In this document: one piece after another, positions 28,516 to 41,779 of the stretch
Numbering within the stretch: the first letter of the stretch is position 1
How the letters are laid out: each line of letters opens with the position of its first letter
Assembly (NCBI RefSeq): GCF_024054565.1
Contig: NZ_JAMXLR010000003.1
Span: 186,001-250,000, forward strand
DNA from: Aeoliella straminimaris
GTDB lineage: Bacteria > Planctomycetota > Planctomycetia > Pirellulales > Lacipirellulaceae
Reading direction: 5' to 3'
Length of the DNA stretch: 64,000 nt
Made by a program: the position numbers and the translations under genes
The notes under the pieces: model-generated
Databases searched by the model: none
What the model saw: only the letters and a program-made list of their open reading frames with translations
What the model was told of the DNA's origin: nothing

Positions 28516-29457
28516 ATGACACTCATCTACTACAATCTCCAGGTCCTCGATCACCACACCGGGGCCCACCCCGAAAACGCCAAACGCCTGGCCACGGTCT
28601 CCGATTATCTCGACTCGCGGGACATTTGGCGGGGCGACCGAATCGACGCCTGGCAGCCCGCCGAGCTCGAGCTGGTCGCCCAGGTGCATGATGCCGAATA
28701 CCTGCAGAGCATCCAGCAGCTCTGCGCCCAGGGAGGTGGCCAGCCCGACCCCGACACGCTGGTCTCCCCGGCCTCGTACCGGGTGGCGATGCTCACCGCG
28801 GGGGCAGCCGTCGACGCCGTGCAGCGCGTTTTGGCTGGCGAAACGACGCAGGCGCTTTGCCTCACCCGACCGCCGGGCCACCACGCCGTACATTCTCACG
28901 CCATGGGCTTCTGCCTGGTGAACAACGTGGCCGTGGCCGCCCGCGAGGCCATCGAGAATCACGGGCTCGAACGGGTGCTCGTCGTGGACTGGGACGTCCA
29001 CCACGGCAACGGCACGCAGGACCTGTTTTACGACGATCCCCGCGTGGCATTCTTCTCGATCCACCGCTCGCCGTTCTATCCCGGCACGGGGGCGGCGGAC
29101 GAAACGGGCACCGGCGATGGCCTCGGCACGACGCTCAACCTGCCCATCGCGTATGGCACTTCGCGTGATCGCTACCTGGCCGACTTCACGCATGCGCTGA
29201 GCGACTACGCCGATCGACATAAGCCCCAGCTCGTGCTGGTGAGCGCGGGATTCGATGCCCATCGGCTCGATCCCGTCGGTTCACTCGGATTGGAAAGCGA
29301 GGACTTCGAGTCGCTCACCTTCGCGGTGCAAGACGTGGCCGCCGTGCATGCCGGCGGGCGCATCGTCAGTTTGCTGGAAGGGGGATATCACCCCGACATG
29401 CTGGCCGAAAGTGTGGGATACCATCTTGCCGCCTTGCGCGAGCGCGATGTCGCGTAG
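28516..29457 (+). CDS. Histone-deacetylase-family (AcuC/HDAC-like) zinc hydrolase
   Basis: 314 residues from ATG 28516; a TTG at 28477 is in frame. The deacetylase core is complete: tandem His in PPGHHAVHSH (about 120), zinc ligands DWDVHHGNGTQ (about 158-168), SIHRSPFYPGTG, the second Asp in LVSAGFDAHRLDP, and EGGYHPDML. Bacterial members remove acetyl groups from lysines, polyamines or acetoin-related substrates; which applies here cannot be read from sequence. It is convergent with the DUF11 gene, with only three bases between the two stops. Confidence 0.92.
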   Translation: MTLIYYNLQVLDHHTGAHPENAKRLATVSDYLDSRDIWRGDRIDAWQPAELELVAQVHDAEYLQSIQQLCAQGGGQPDPDTLVSPASYRVAMLTAGAAVDAVQRVLAGETTQALCLTRPPGHHAVHSHAMGFCLVNNVAVAAREAIENHGLERVLVVDWDVHHGNGTQDLFYDDPRVAFFSIHRSPFYPGTGAADETGTGDGLGTTLNLPIAYGTSRDRYLADFTHALSDYADRHKPQLVLVSAGFDAHRLDPVGSLGLESEDFESLTFAVQDVAAVHAGGRIVSLLEGGYHPDMLAESVGYHLAALRERDVA

Positions 29458-29460
29458 CCC

Positions 29461-32037
29461 CTACTCTTCGCCGAACACGCGGGTGCTCTCTTCCTTGCGG
29501 ACCGGCTGGGTAATGTCGTCGGTGCGAACTTCGACCAACACCCGTTGATCGCCGGGCTTCTTACCCTGCACGTCGACACGGTACACGGTATCGGCCTTCG
29601 GCGCCAGTCGCGCCAGGGGCTCGAACACCACGCCCTCGGCTTCCACGTGGTGACGCGTCTCGCCCTGGGCGCCGGTCACCGTCATGCCGGGCGGAATCAG
29701 TGCGGTCACTTGAACATTAGAAGCGGCCTTCGAACCTTGATTCACCACGCGAATTTCGTAGCTGGTCGAGCCGCCAACCTCGATCGGGTCCTGGGCGTCG
29801 TGCACTTCGAACATGATGGCCGCCAGACCTTCGATCCGCACCGGCTGCGTGGTACGATCTTCCAAACCTTCGCGGGCTCGGCCTTCCACTTCAATGGCGT
29901 GATCGCCCGACTGAATTGGCATGGCGACCAACTCTACCGAGCCTTGCTGTCCCTGGGGTAGCTCGGCCAGCGACCAATACACACTGTGCGTCGCGACATC
30001 GTACTCACCCAAGTTGTTGGCCCGTACAAACTGCATACCCTTGGGCAGCTTGGTTACCAATTGCACGTCTTTCGCCGGGGCGGTGCCGGGATTGTCGACA
30101 TTTACCGTGTAGGTGGCTTGTCGCTCGAGGTAGCGTCGCGAAGGTCCATCGACCGACACGGACAGGGCGGGCGAAATCACTTCGAAGTCCACCTGTTGCT
30201 GTACCTGCAAGTTGCCATCGGCACGGGCCGTGAGCACGTTCTGCACCACGCCAGGCTTCTCGGCGGTCAGCACCAGTTCCAGCCGACGTGTCTCGCCGGC
30301 ACGCAGCGTACCGACCTCCAGTTCCAGCGCTGGGCCAGCCTGGTGACGGACGTTCTCCGGCACGTTTTCCAGCAGCATCACGTTCGTGGCGTCGCCGGTT
30401 CCGGGGTTATGTAGTTCAATGGTGATGCGTTGCTGGCGGCCGATCAGCACCTCGCCGGGGGCACTCATGCGCAGTGCCAGTTGTGGCCGCGTGCAGCGTG
30501 TCTTGGCCGACGCGTGCGAAGCAAACGTTACCTTGGCAACGCTGCCGATTTCGCCTTCCTCGGTCGGCATCAATTCCACTTCCATGGTCCGCTCTTCACC
30601 GGGCGACAGCGTGCCCAACTGCCAGGCCAGGCTCGGACCACTTGTCTCGGCCTGCGGCTGCGCGGCCACCAGTCGAGTGCCCTGCGGCACCTCGTCTTCG
30701 ACCACCACGTTGTCGGCGGGACGCTGCCCGATGTTGCGAACCTTGATCACAAACTTGCACTGCTTGCCAACCTGAATCTCTTCCGGAGCAAACTTCTGCA
30801 ACACCAGCGACGGACGCTGCGGACCTTCCAACGCGCGCTCGCCGGGTCGGCCGGTTCCTTCATCGATCGCCGCACCACTGGGCATCGTGGCCGGTTGCGA
30901 AGTGAACGAATTCTGCGATTCATAGCTGGGTTGAGCTTCAACCGGTTGTGCACCACCAGATTGGCCGTAGCTGGGTTGGGCGTCGTACGCTTCCATGGGG
31001 GACGAAGCTCCCTCCGGAGCACGTTCGACCGGCGCCGACGCAGCAAACGCATCTGCCGCGGGCTCCGAGAAACCTCCACCACGATAGTTGTCTTGCTCAG
31101 CGACCATCGGCTCGATGGGAGCCGACTGAATGGGAGCCGAGTCCATGGGGGCGGGCTCGTAGCCGTCCTCGGCAGGCGGTGCACCAATTGGTTGCGCCGC
31201 CGCCAGCGGTTGAGCACCATCGAAACCAGCCGGCTCGGGCTGCACCGAAGCCGTGCGGAGCGGATTGTCGGCCGGCGCCGGTGCTTCCACCGGGGTTTCC
31301 AGTTGACGGTAACCGCCCTGCGTCTGCTCCATGGGCATCGCTACGGGAGTAGTGAAAGCGTTCTGTGCCGCCTGATTGTTGGCCGGCAACGCCTGGCCGC
31401 CATCGCTCGGTGCTGCACTCGTCGGTGCATCGTTGCCAAAGGGACTCGCACTCTCGCTACCTCCGCGCAGCGGGTTGGTTGACGCCATCGGCTCGGCTGC
31501 AGGCAAAGCACCTACTGGCGATTGACCTCGGGCCACCAGTTCGTCGGCGCCGTGCGGCTCGTCCGACATCTCCTCGAGCGATGCATCGGCCGCCTCGGTG
31601 GGCTCCAATGCCGCGTAGCGGTCATCGACTGCAGGCAACGGAGGTACCGGAGCCGGTTCCACCGGCGCGTCGGCCGCTGCATAGCGATCGGCTGGCACTT
31701 CGGGCACTGCGTCGAGCTCACCCATACTGGTATCCACTGCCAGACTCTCGGCCGAGTCGTTCTCGACCGGTTGTTCTACCTCCGTCGGTTGGGCCTTGGT
31801 TGCTTGTTCGCGTTTGAACGCCCCGGCCAGGCCTTCCAGCGTGTCGTTCCCCTGCTCCTCTGTCTGCTCTTCCTGGGCCGATGCAAACCCGGCGTCCAGG
31901 TCGTTTTGGGTTTCTTCGCTCAACGACGAACCACCGGTCCCCAGCCACAGAAAACCTCCCACGCCGCCACCCGCCAACAGGGTCGTTGCCAGAATTGCTG
32001 GAAGCAGTACACGACGTCGCGACTTCGGTTTGGACAT
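29461..32037 (-). CDS. Large envelope protein with DUF11 repeats and a disordered stalk
   Basis: 858 residues. A short basic N-terminus and one membrane helix (VLLPAILATTLLAGGGVGGF, about 10-30) anchor it. Residues about 35-395 are low-complexity, rich in Ala, Pro, Glu and Gln, and look disordered. From about 400 on there are four DUF11-type beta repeats (SLVLQKFAPEEIQVGKQCKF; VRNIGQRPADNVVVEDEVPQ; VNQGSKAASNVQVTALIPPG), a domain common in surface and cell-wall proteins of bacteria and archaea. The structure suggests a stalk carrying Ig-like domains away from the membrane; its function is unknown. Confidence 0.85.
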   Translation of the reverse strand: MSKPKSRRRVLLPAILATTLLAGGGVGGFLWLGTGGSSLSEETQNDLDAGFASAQEEQTEEQGNDTLEGLAGAFKREQATKAQPTEVEQPVENDSAESLAVDTSMGELDAVPEVPADRYAAADAPVEPAPVPPLPAVDDRYAALEPTEAADASLEEMSDEPHGADELVARGQSPVGALPAAEPMASTNPLRGGSESASPFGNDAPTSAAPSDGGQALPANNQAAQNAFTTPVAMPMEQTQGGYRQLETPVEAPAPADNPLRTASVQPEPAGFDGAQPLAAAQPIGAPPAEDGYEPAPMDSAPIQSAPIEPMVAEQDNYRGGGFSEPAADAFAASAPVERAPEGASSPMEAYDAQPSYGQSGGAQPVEAQPSYESQNSFTSQPATMPSGAAIDEGTGRPGERALEGPQRPSLVLQKFAPEEIQVGKQCKFVIKVRNIGQRPADNVVVEDEVPQGTRLVAAQPQAETSGPSLAWQLGTLSPGEERTMEVELMPTEEGEIGSVAKVTFASHASAKTRCTRPQLALRMSAPGEVLIGRQQRITIELHNPGTGDATNVMLLENVPENVRHQAGPALELEVGTLRAGETRRLELVLTAEKPGVVQNVLTARADGNLQVQQQVDFEVISPALSVSVDGPSRRYLERQATYTVNVDNPGTAPAKDVQLVTKLPKGMQFVRANNLGEYDVATHSVYWSLAELPQGQQGSVELVAMPIQSGDHAIEVEGRAREGLEDRTTQPVRIEGLAAIMFEVHDAQDPIEVGGSTSYEIRVVNQGSKAASNVQVTALIPPGMTVTGAQGETRHHVEAEGVVFEPLARLAPKADTVYRVDVQGKKPGDQRVLVEVRTDDITQPVRKEESTRVFGEE

Positions 32038-32496
32038 GGCTCAGGGTTCCCAATTCCGTTGGGTCAGTTGGAATTCATTATTCGAGTCAGCGCAACGGTC
32101 CGTCGCCGCGCTAGTTGCTGCTGCGGGTAGTATCAGATTCACAGATCCCACTAAAGAGCGATTCGCCCGCGGTGCTAGCACCCGGGGCGCCAAGCTGGAT
32201 GGGCAGCTTCCGATCCAGCCGAATCGCAACCACCCGTTGTCCCCAGGGGGGATAGACCCCCTTCGCCCTAAACCCTTCCCCTCAAGCCACTTAGAGTTTT
32301 GGTCCCGATGTCTCGCAGGGGAACTTCCATTGGTGGTACCAAAACCCGGCAGGGCTTCACGACAAGCAATTGCATAAGTCTTTTGATACAAACGACTTAC
32401 CGCTCGCATCCATGAAACCACAGCAAGAGTTTCCCCCAGGGTGGCCCGCAGGTGGGACAAAAACTCTTCGGCCCCCCGCCGACCTACTCACCTCCC
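32038..32496. other. Intergenic region upstream of the DUF11 gene
   Basis: No gene seen. Contains TGGTACCAAAACCC at about 32334 and related T/A-rich strings that recur at about 35104 (inverted) and 47679, part of a dispersed repeat family. The DUF11 gene promoter must lie here. Confidence 0.45.
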
Positions 32497-32580
32497 AATT
32501 GCCAAACAACGAGCCACGCAACGCCCGGCAGTTCCATTAGATCAAACTGCAGGGTGAATTCTACGGCGAAGTTTTTACAC
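32497..32580 (+). repeat. Dispersed 84-bp intergenic element, copy A
   Basis: Matches 47917-48000 over 84 bases without gaps, roughly four bases in five identical. The conserved cores are AATTGCCAAACAAC, GGCAGTTCCATTAGATCA and TTCTACGGCGAA followed by TTTTTACAC. About 165 bases to the left, both loci also carry TGGTACCAAAACCC and an ACAAAA-CTCTT block, so the shared unit is probably longer than 84 bp. Confidence 0.75.
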
Positions 32581-32790
32581 CCGGCCTATTCAAGCGTTTC
32601 TGGGAGCTAAAGAGCGACAGGACGGGGCCTCCTGGGGGCACATGATGGGATGCTGCTAAACACCCAAAATGTAACCTCGAGGCCCCGGCTTCCTAAATCT
32701 TCACACCGCGGGGAGTTGAAGAGCTGTCGACGAGACCCATAACGACCAGCATCACCCGCCGAAATGGGCGCGAGTGACTTTGATTTCGCG

Positions 32791-32822
32791 AAAAAAAGCC
32801 CGACGGCCCATTCCGGTCGGGT
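32791..32822 (-). terminator. Intrinsic terminator of the DUF4375 gene
   Basis: On the minus strand an imperfect hairpin (CCCGACCGG pairing with CCGTCGGG) is followed directly by seven T residues, about 20 bases after the stop codon of the DUF4375 lipoprotein gene. Confidence 0.8.
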
Positions 32823-32842
32823 GCATGCGATTGTTCTGTCAC

Positions 32843-33400
32843 CTATTTGGGCAACGACGCAAATTCTGCTTCGTTTGCCTTGATATATCCGTTGAGTTTT
32901 TCCATCACGCCGTCCATCGCGCTAAAGTACATTGAATCCGGCGAACTCTTATCCTTCATGGAATCGAGAAGGTTGTATTTCGATTGCCACATTTCGAGCC
33001 GGCGATCAATATCCGCCGGCGGCGTTGAATTCGGAAAGACTGCAAACGCCTTCTCGAAAGCGGCCGACGCGTCTGACGCACCAATCGTCTTATAAGCTTG
33101 CCGAGTGAGTAGAAATTCGGGATCACCAGGAAAGTCGCCCTCGAAGAGATACTGAAAGCCGCCGTTTCCGAGTATGCCGTAAGAATGGTAGACAAGCATC
33201 ACGGTCTGCTGCGGCTTTGGTATCTTTGACGGATCCACGTCTTCACCGTGCTTTTTCAGGATTCTCTTGAACGTGTCGTCAGCGAGGTCAATGTTCACCA
33301 TTGCCGAATCCTCTGTTGCCTCAGATGTTGTGTCGGAAGACTTAGAGCTGCACCCGACGACGGGCACGAGCGTCGCTGCATACAAAATGATGCGATGCAA
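32843..33400 (-). CDS. DUF4375 lipoprotein
   Basis: 185 residues. TTG at 33400 is preceded by AAGGAG at 9 bases. A short signal ends in a lipobox-like LVPVVGC. The rest fits DUF4375 (DMP19-type): YHSYGILGNGGFQYLFEGDF, KTIGASDASAAFEKAFAVFP. Related proteins occur near immunity and SMI1-like genes, but no toxin gene adjoins this one. The hairpin at 32791 ends the transcript. Function unknown. Confidence 0.78.
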   Translation of the reverse strand: MHRIILYAATLVPVVGCSSKSSDTTSEATEDSAMVNIDLADDTFKRILKKHGEDVDPSKIPKPQQTVMLVYHSYGILGNGGFQYLFEGDFPGDPEFLLTRQAYKTIGASDASAAFEKAFAVFPNSTPPADIDRRLEMWQSKYNLLDSMKDKSSPDSMYFSAMDGVMEKLNGYIKANEAEFASLPK

Positions 33401-33775
33401 TGTGGATGACTCCTTGGTGACAGAACTTGTTATTAGACAGACACTTCTTCAGTAATCCTGGCATACTGAAGGAGACCTTCAGTAAAGCAGAATCCTATTG
33501 TAGCGGGTTGCCGAATGTGATCTCAAGCTAGGTGCTTCGCGACAGCACTGGAACTCTCCTCCCGCAAACGCGCTGGCATCTAGGCCGCTGAGGTTGTCAC
33601 AACCTCTGTCGGATTGGGAACTTCCGAACGCGCAGTCGGGGCAGCTCTCCTCACCAGCTTCGAGAAGACCTGAAGCAAGCTGAACCACGTCGTCCGACAC
33701 AGGTTTCTACTGCCGCGGAGCCGCAGCTTGCCAATCGACGCGGTGTGGTGAGGTTACGGAGACGGGATATCGCAG
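33401..33775. other. Intergenic region
   Basis: One minus-strand frame from GTG at about 33700 to 33479 encodes about 73 residues with several Cys, but it has no recognisable domain or ribosome site. I do not call it. Nothing else is evident. Confidence 0.35.
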
Positions 33776-34789
33776 TTAGTCGTGGACTAGTGCCGCGAGG
33801 TTTCGCCGACAGAGCGGTGGTATCGCCACCCCGAGGAGCAGCCACAGCGGGTTGGGCTCGGGCACCGCCGACACGGCCAACGAGGTGACGCGACAGTCGA
33901 TCATGCTGGTGAGCGACAGGCTGGTGAGGTGGTCGGCCACAAATTGCTCAGCAATCTCGAACTGGGCCAGGTCGCTGTAGTGCTCGGGAAGGACCTCGTA
34001 GTTGAAGTCCGATACCGTGGACATCCTGAACAGCGTCTGAAAGTCGTCCGGATTCAGTTCGAGTGGCAGTTCGGCCGTTTCGAACATCGAGTTGTCGTTG
34101 GCAACCATCAGTAGGCTGGCTTCCTCGAGGTGCACCTCCGGCGATTTGGTGACCTTGATTATTAGCGGGAATGGGGGGAGCTGCGCAGCGATCGCGGTGC
34201 CGGCGAACGTTTGGCTCAAGTTGACGCTCGATGACGGAGGTACCTCGTTGGGCAGGGCTGGCAGATCGTCCAGTGTTGCCAGCGTGGCCAACAGTCGATC
34301 CGTAATGCCATCGCCAACCATGTAATTTGAGATTCGGATCGGTCCGTTGCTTTCCGACTCGTTCACCGCTCCGAGTCCCGGCATATCGAAGTCCAAACCG
34401 AAGTATTCGGACTCATACACCCCGAGAGACTCGATCAGCACGTCAGCTGGCTGCGAGGTATCGTAGGTGAGCTCGCCTGTCACCAGTGGATTGGCGTCGG
34501 CCCAGGTCGCCAGTCCAGAGTCCGCCGAAATGTCGGGGAAGGCGGTGAGTTGGTTGGTCACCGTATACTGTCCCAATAGGTGCATTGAAACCAAGCTGCT
34601 CAAGTTGTACCCGCCAGAGGTTGCCTCCGGTCGCTCGGCGCTGAAGCTCAGCGTCACGCGTTCCGCCCTCGCAGTACTTGTACCCAACACACCAACTGCC
34701 AGGGCAGAGCCCATCACGGCAAGCAGCCAAAGATGATCCTGAATGCGCACGACCCGCGCAAGGTTTTGGGTGATTGTTAAAGCTCGCAT
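33776..34789 (-). CDS. PEP-CTERM exported protein
   Basis: 337 residues. The start at 34789 has a strong ribosome site (GGAGGA, 5 bases before ATG). A signal peptide ends at TSTARAE (about 43). The C-terminus shows the PEP-CTERM sorting signal: VPEPNPLWLLLGVAIPPLCRR, that is PEP, a hydrophobic helix and basic residues. Such proteins are processed by an exosortase and delivered to the cell surface or extracellular matrix. The central region is beta-rich with no known domain; no exosortase gene is in this window. Confidence 0.85.
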   Translation of the reverse strand: MRALTITQNLARVVRIQDHLWLLAVMGSALAVGVLGTSTARAERVTLSFSAERPEATSGGYNLSSLVSMHLLGQYTVTNQLTAFPDISADSGLATWADANPLVTGELTYDTSQPADVLIESLGVYESEYFGLDFDMPGLGAVNESESNGPIRISNYMVGDGITDRLLATLATLDDLPALPNEVPPSSSVNLSQTFAGTAIAAQLPPFPLIIKVTKSPEVHLEEASLLMVANDNSMFETAELPLELNPDDFQTLFRMSTVSDFNYEVLPEHYSDLAQFEIAEQFVADHLTSLSLTSMIDCRVTSLAVSAVPEPNPLWLLLGVAIPPLCRRNLAALVHD

Positions 34790-35405
34790 TACTCTCCTCC
34801 GTAAATCGAATCAGTACCGCCCACGTCTACCCATGAGTTGCGCCCCTAGGTTCGCGCGGTACAGGGAGTTTATTCGACTTGCGAGCGAAGCGCCTGAATC
34901 TTCATCCAATCTTCACCCGTCGATTGGGCGAGCTCATGGCCGCCAGTCCTCTGTAAGAAAGTCGCCGTTGCATTCATTCGTGGGTGTGTTCCAATGGAGT
35001 TGCTTTAGGTTGCGTACGTCCAGAGTGCGGGGCCTGGGGTCGGGTTGGATTAGAGTGAATTGGTGAGTTTCCGTCTCTCGGATCCCTCCCCGATTTTTGG
35101 GACACGTTTTGGTACCACTCCGAGTTTTGGGACAGCTCGCTGACCATGTGTGGAACAACTCGCGGGGTTTTGTCGCCCCCCCGAGTGGTTTGGCCGGCAA
35201 AACAAGTGGATTTTCGATTTTCGGAGCACCGACACGGGGGGAGTTTTGGGCCCATGAATGTAGATGGTGGAACTTGTACCAATACTTCCATCCATAGACG
35301 GGGGCGAGTCGCGCTCGGCAGAAGCTGTGCGGCCTGGGGACGGCGGCCGCTTGATCGAGTTATACTGGCATCATCCGTCGCCGCGTGAGGCGACAATTTG
35401 AACAT
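34790..35405. other. Intergenic region with dispersed repeats
   Basis: No gene supported. 35095-35300 holds GTTTTGGTACCA, GAGTTTTGGGAC, GGGGTTTTGTCGCC and the 35241 element, that is, several related GTTTTGG/G-TTTTGTC strings also seen near 32290-32470 and 47580-47820. Confidence 0.5.
35241..35284 (+). repeat. Dispersed GAGTTTTGGGCC element, intergenic copy
   Basis: GAGTTTTGGGCC, GAATGTAGAT, GGAACTTGTACC in the same order and spacing as 18089-18136. Confidence 0.6.
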
Positions 35406-36482
35406 ATGGGTCCTGTATCTCTCCTTTCGCGCAGAACGATGAACTCGAGGCTTTGTTGTATAGGACTGCTGGCCGGGGTCGCTGCCCACGGGTTTGCCGC
35501 GGCGCAGAGCCAGACGACCTACAACCGGCTCGATGACCTCGGCGACAACACGGTGCAAACGTTCGTTACCGAGCAGTCGGCCTCCTTCGGTGGAGTGTCG
35601 CTACTGCTCAAGGGGCACGGGTCGGGCCGGGATGTCACCGTGCAGGTACGCCGGCTGCTGTACGATGGCAGGCTTTCGACCACGGTCGTTGCCGAAGGCA
35701 CACTGGCAGCCTCCGAAATCTCGACCTCTACGCCCGAGTGGCGATACATTCAGTTCGACTCGCCGGTTCAAGTCATGCGTTGGTTGGACTACGGCCTGGT
35801 ACTGACGCACCAAGAAACGGGTCCGCCAGGCTATGTCGATTACGGCACCGCCATTGGCAATCCCTACGGCGAGGGTCGAATAATGCACGAAGGATCGCCG
35901 GGAGCAGTTCTTAGCCTGGTGCAACCGAATCTCGACCTGGCTTTTGAGAACATCTACACCACGTTCGAGCCGATCAGACTGCGAGTCGATCCCGCGACCG
36001 AAACGATTACCGCGACGGGCTCGTTCGATTACACGCTCGACCACAGGGGTCAGTTCTTGCTGACCAATGGCAACGGCATCGGCGATGGCAGCACATCCGA
36101 GCAGCTTAGCTTCCAGCCCATTTTGCGAGCACTTGGGGGCGGCACCACCGGCAGCGAGGGAATCTACCTGGCCGACGACGGGATTGGACTCAGCTTCACC
36201 GGAACGAAGGCAAATGGCCTGGTCACCATGAACGCGGTGGATGGCGCCACGATCTCGTACGCTTTGGCTACCGACGCACAGAAGGCTTACCTGGAATCGG
36301 CCGCCGCGGGCCGCGAAGTCCTGCACGTGGCCACCGGCCGCGGTGCCCCCGTGCAGGTGGTGCTGGTTCCGGAACCCTCGTCGCTGGTACTGCTGGGCCT
36401 TGGTAGCCTGGCGCTGCTGCGATTTGGAGCGACGGCCAGCCAAAGGGCTCGCCGGGCTTGCAAGCAAGCACTGCCGGCGTGA
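35406..36482 (+). CDS. PEP-CTERM exported protein (choice-of-anchor type)
   Basis: 358 residues from ATG 35406; GTG 35385 is in frame. A signal peptide ends near AHGFAAAQS. The first half resembles the choice-of-anchor beta domain (FVTEQSASFGGVSLLLKG, RYIQFDSPVQV) of PEP-CTERM proteins. The C-terminus VLVPEPSSLVLLGLGSLALL followed by basic residues is a clear PEP-CTERM signal. Likely secreted and sorted by an exosortase encoded elsewhere. Binding partner unknown. Confidence 0.83.
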   Translation: MGPVSLLSRRTMNSRLCCIGLLAGVAAHGFAAAQSQTTYNRLDDLGDNTVQTFVTEQSASFGGVSLLLKGHGSGRDVTVQVRRLLYDGRLSTTVVAEGTLAASEISTSTPEWRYIQFDSPVQVMRWLDYGLVLTHQETGPPGYVDYGTAIGNPYGEGRIMHEGSPGAVLSLVQPNLDLAFENIYTTFEPIRLRVDPATETITATGSFDYTLDHRGQFLLTNGNGIGDGSTSEQLSFQPILRALGGGTTGSEGIYLADDGIGLSFTGTKANGLVTMNAVDGATISYALATDAQKAYLESAAAGREVLHVATGRGAPVQVVLVPEPSSLVLLGLGSLALLRFGATASQRARRACKQALPA

Positions 36483-36591
36483 TGCATTGCGGGATGATCT
36501 TGCCCTTGCTTGTGGGAACGAGTAATTGCAGTCCAGTACGGACTCTGCACTGTTCGCCCACCCCAAGCTTGCACCACCTGGCGAGGTCAAC

Positions 36592-37221
36592 ATGAAAAGC
36601 GTTCTTCTCTACGGATCATTGCACCTGGGTGTCGTGTGGGTGAGTTGCGCGAGCCTTCCCGATATGGAGGAAGCACCGGAGACAGTAGCCGCGCCCGTGG
36701 GGGCCAACAAACAACAACTGCCCGACTCGGTGCAGATTACCAGAGAGCCCGATTTGTCGTCGCTCTCCCCTTCCGACAACCGATACACGGTCGTGGTCGG
36801 GGTGGCCTCGGAGACGTTGTCGTTCAATACGCCCAAGTTAACCACTCGCGATGGCGAACGACTGTGGTTGTCGGACTCCAAAGATGAGACCTACACCGTG
36901 GCCGTCGTACACGATGGTGACGTGGCACTGCCTATCACGAGGAAGCTTACCGAAGGCTCGGAGTTCGAAGTCACGGTGCTTTCCATCGACGAGAACCGAG
37001 TGCTGGTGGACGTGGCCGCCAAGCTACGCTTCGTCGACGCTTCGAAGCCCGAAGATGCGGGGCAACCGATGGAAGTGAAAGTGAATACGCTCGAGGGGCG
37101 TTTTGCCAAGACGGTGCCGATTGGCGAGAAGGCCACTGCCTCGTTTGGCGGTAAGCAGGAGTGGGGCCTGCACGTCACGGTGCAACGGGCGGAGTCGATT
37201 ACCAACGAATCCGCCGAGTGA
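36592..37221 (+). CDS. Exported protein of unknown function
   Basis: 209 residues. ATG 36592 follows GAGG at 6 bases and opens a signal-like segment (VLLYGSLHLGVVWVSC) that ends in Cys, possibly a lipoprotein although the lipobox is poor. The mature protein is beta-rich and polar (RYTVVVGVASETLSFNTPKL, DENRVLVDVAAKLRFVD) with no domain I recognise. It lies 109 bases after the PEP-CTERM gene in the same direction. Confidence 0.65.
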   Translation: MKSVLLYGSLHLGVVWVSCASLPDMEEAPETVAAPVGANKQQLPDSVQITREPDLSSLSPSDNRYTVVVGVASETLSFNTPKLTTRDGERLWLSDSKDETYTVAVVHDGDVALPITRKLTEGSEFEVTVLSIDENRVLVDVAAKLRFVDASKPEDAGQPMEVKVNTLEGRFAKTVPIGEKATASFGGKQEWGLHVTVQRAESITNESAE

Positions 37222-37438
37222 TCGCCGCCGTCGTGGCTGGAGCTCTTTTCTTCGAGCGCAGCAGCAAAGCCAGCCCGCTGCCCAAAACGACACCCACCAC
37301 CTGCACTTAACCGCCAACTCGGCGGAGTTCCGCGATCACGCAGATCGCGTGTAGCAAATGCATCGCCACGATTGCTCCATCAAGCCCGATACCGGGGAAG
37401 TGCCTTGCTGGCGAGAGCAATCGGCTATAATCGCCCGC

Positions 37439-38008
37439 ATGGCCGAAGTGACGCAAATCTTGTCGCGAATGGTGTCGGGTGATCCAACTGCATCGGACGA
37501 ACTATTGCCGTTGGTATACGACGAGTTGCGTAAACTTGCCAAAGTGCGGCTTGCGCGAGAGAAGCCTGGGCAGACCTTGCAAGCAACAGCGCTGGTGCAT
37601 GATGCATACCTGCGGCTGGTGGGCGACGGCCAATCACCTTCGTGGGACAGCCGAGGACACTTCTTCGCCGCGGCCGCCGAAGCAATGCGGCGGATCCTCA
37701 TTAATCGAGCCCGCGACAAGGATCGCCTCAAGTGCGGCGGCGGTTGGCAGAAGGTCGACTTGGACCAGGTGGAACTGGCCCTTTCGACACCCGACGAGAT
37801 TCTCCTCGACTTGGACGAAGCAATCAGCGCGCTCGCAGAGGAAGACACCGTGGCGGCCAAGCTCGTCAAACTGCGGTTCTTCGCTGGGCTGACGCAGGGG
37901 GAGGCGGCCTCGGCGCTGGAGATTCCTCGCCGAACGGCCGATCGACATTGGGCCTTTGCCAGGGCGTGGCTTTACGATCGCCTGCAAAACGGCGAGCACG
38001 GCAACTGA
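37439..38008 (+). CDS. ECF-type RNA polymerase sigma factor
   Basis: 189 residues. Sigma-2 region (about 10-80): LLPLVYDELRKLAKVRLARE, ALVHDAYLRLVG, HFFAAAAEAMRRILINRARD. Sigma-4 region (about 125-180): AAKLVKLRFFAGLTQGEAAS, EIPRRTADRHWAFARAWL. This is the Sigma70_ECF (PF07638) type typical of planctomycetes. It directs RNA polymerase to specific promoters. The gene 110 bases downstream is a WD40 Ser/Thr kinase, as in ECF groups described as linked to Ser/Thr kinases (STK groups), so phosphorylation-based control replaces the usual anti-sigma factor by inference. No anti-sigma gene is present. Confidence 0.93.
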   Translation: MAEVTQILSRMVSGDPTASDELLPLVYDELRKLAKVRLAREKPGQTLQATALVHDAYLRLVGDGQSPSWDSRGHFFAAAAEAMRRILINRARDKDRLKCGGGWQKVDLDQVELALSTPDEILLDLDEAISALAEEDTVAAKLVKLRFFAGLTQGEAASALEIPRRTADRHWAFARAWLYDRLQNGEHGN

Positions 38009-38118
38009 CATTCGAGCAGAGAACTTACAGAATCTTGGAGGAACTCTGGCGCACGAAGCGTTGAAACGGGGCATTGAAGAGTAGGCGATCCTCTATGCGA
38101 CTTCTGAGGGGGAGTAAC

Positions 38119-41769
<3,651 letters not shown>

Positions 41770-41779
41770 GAAGCCGTGG

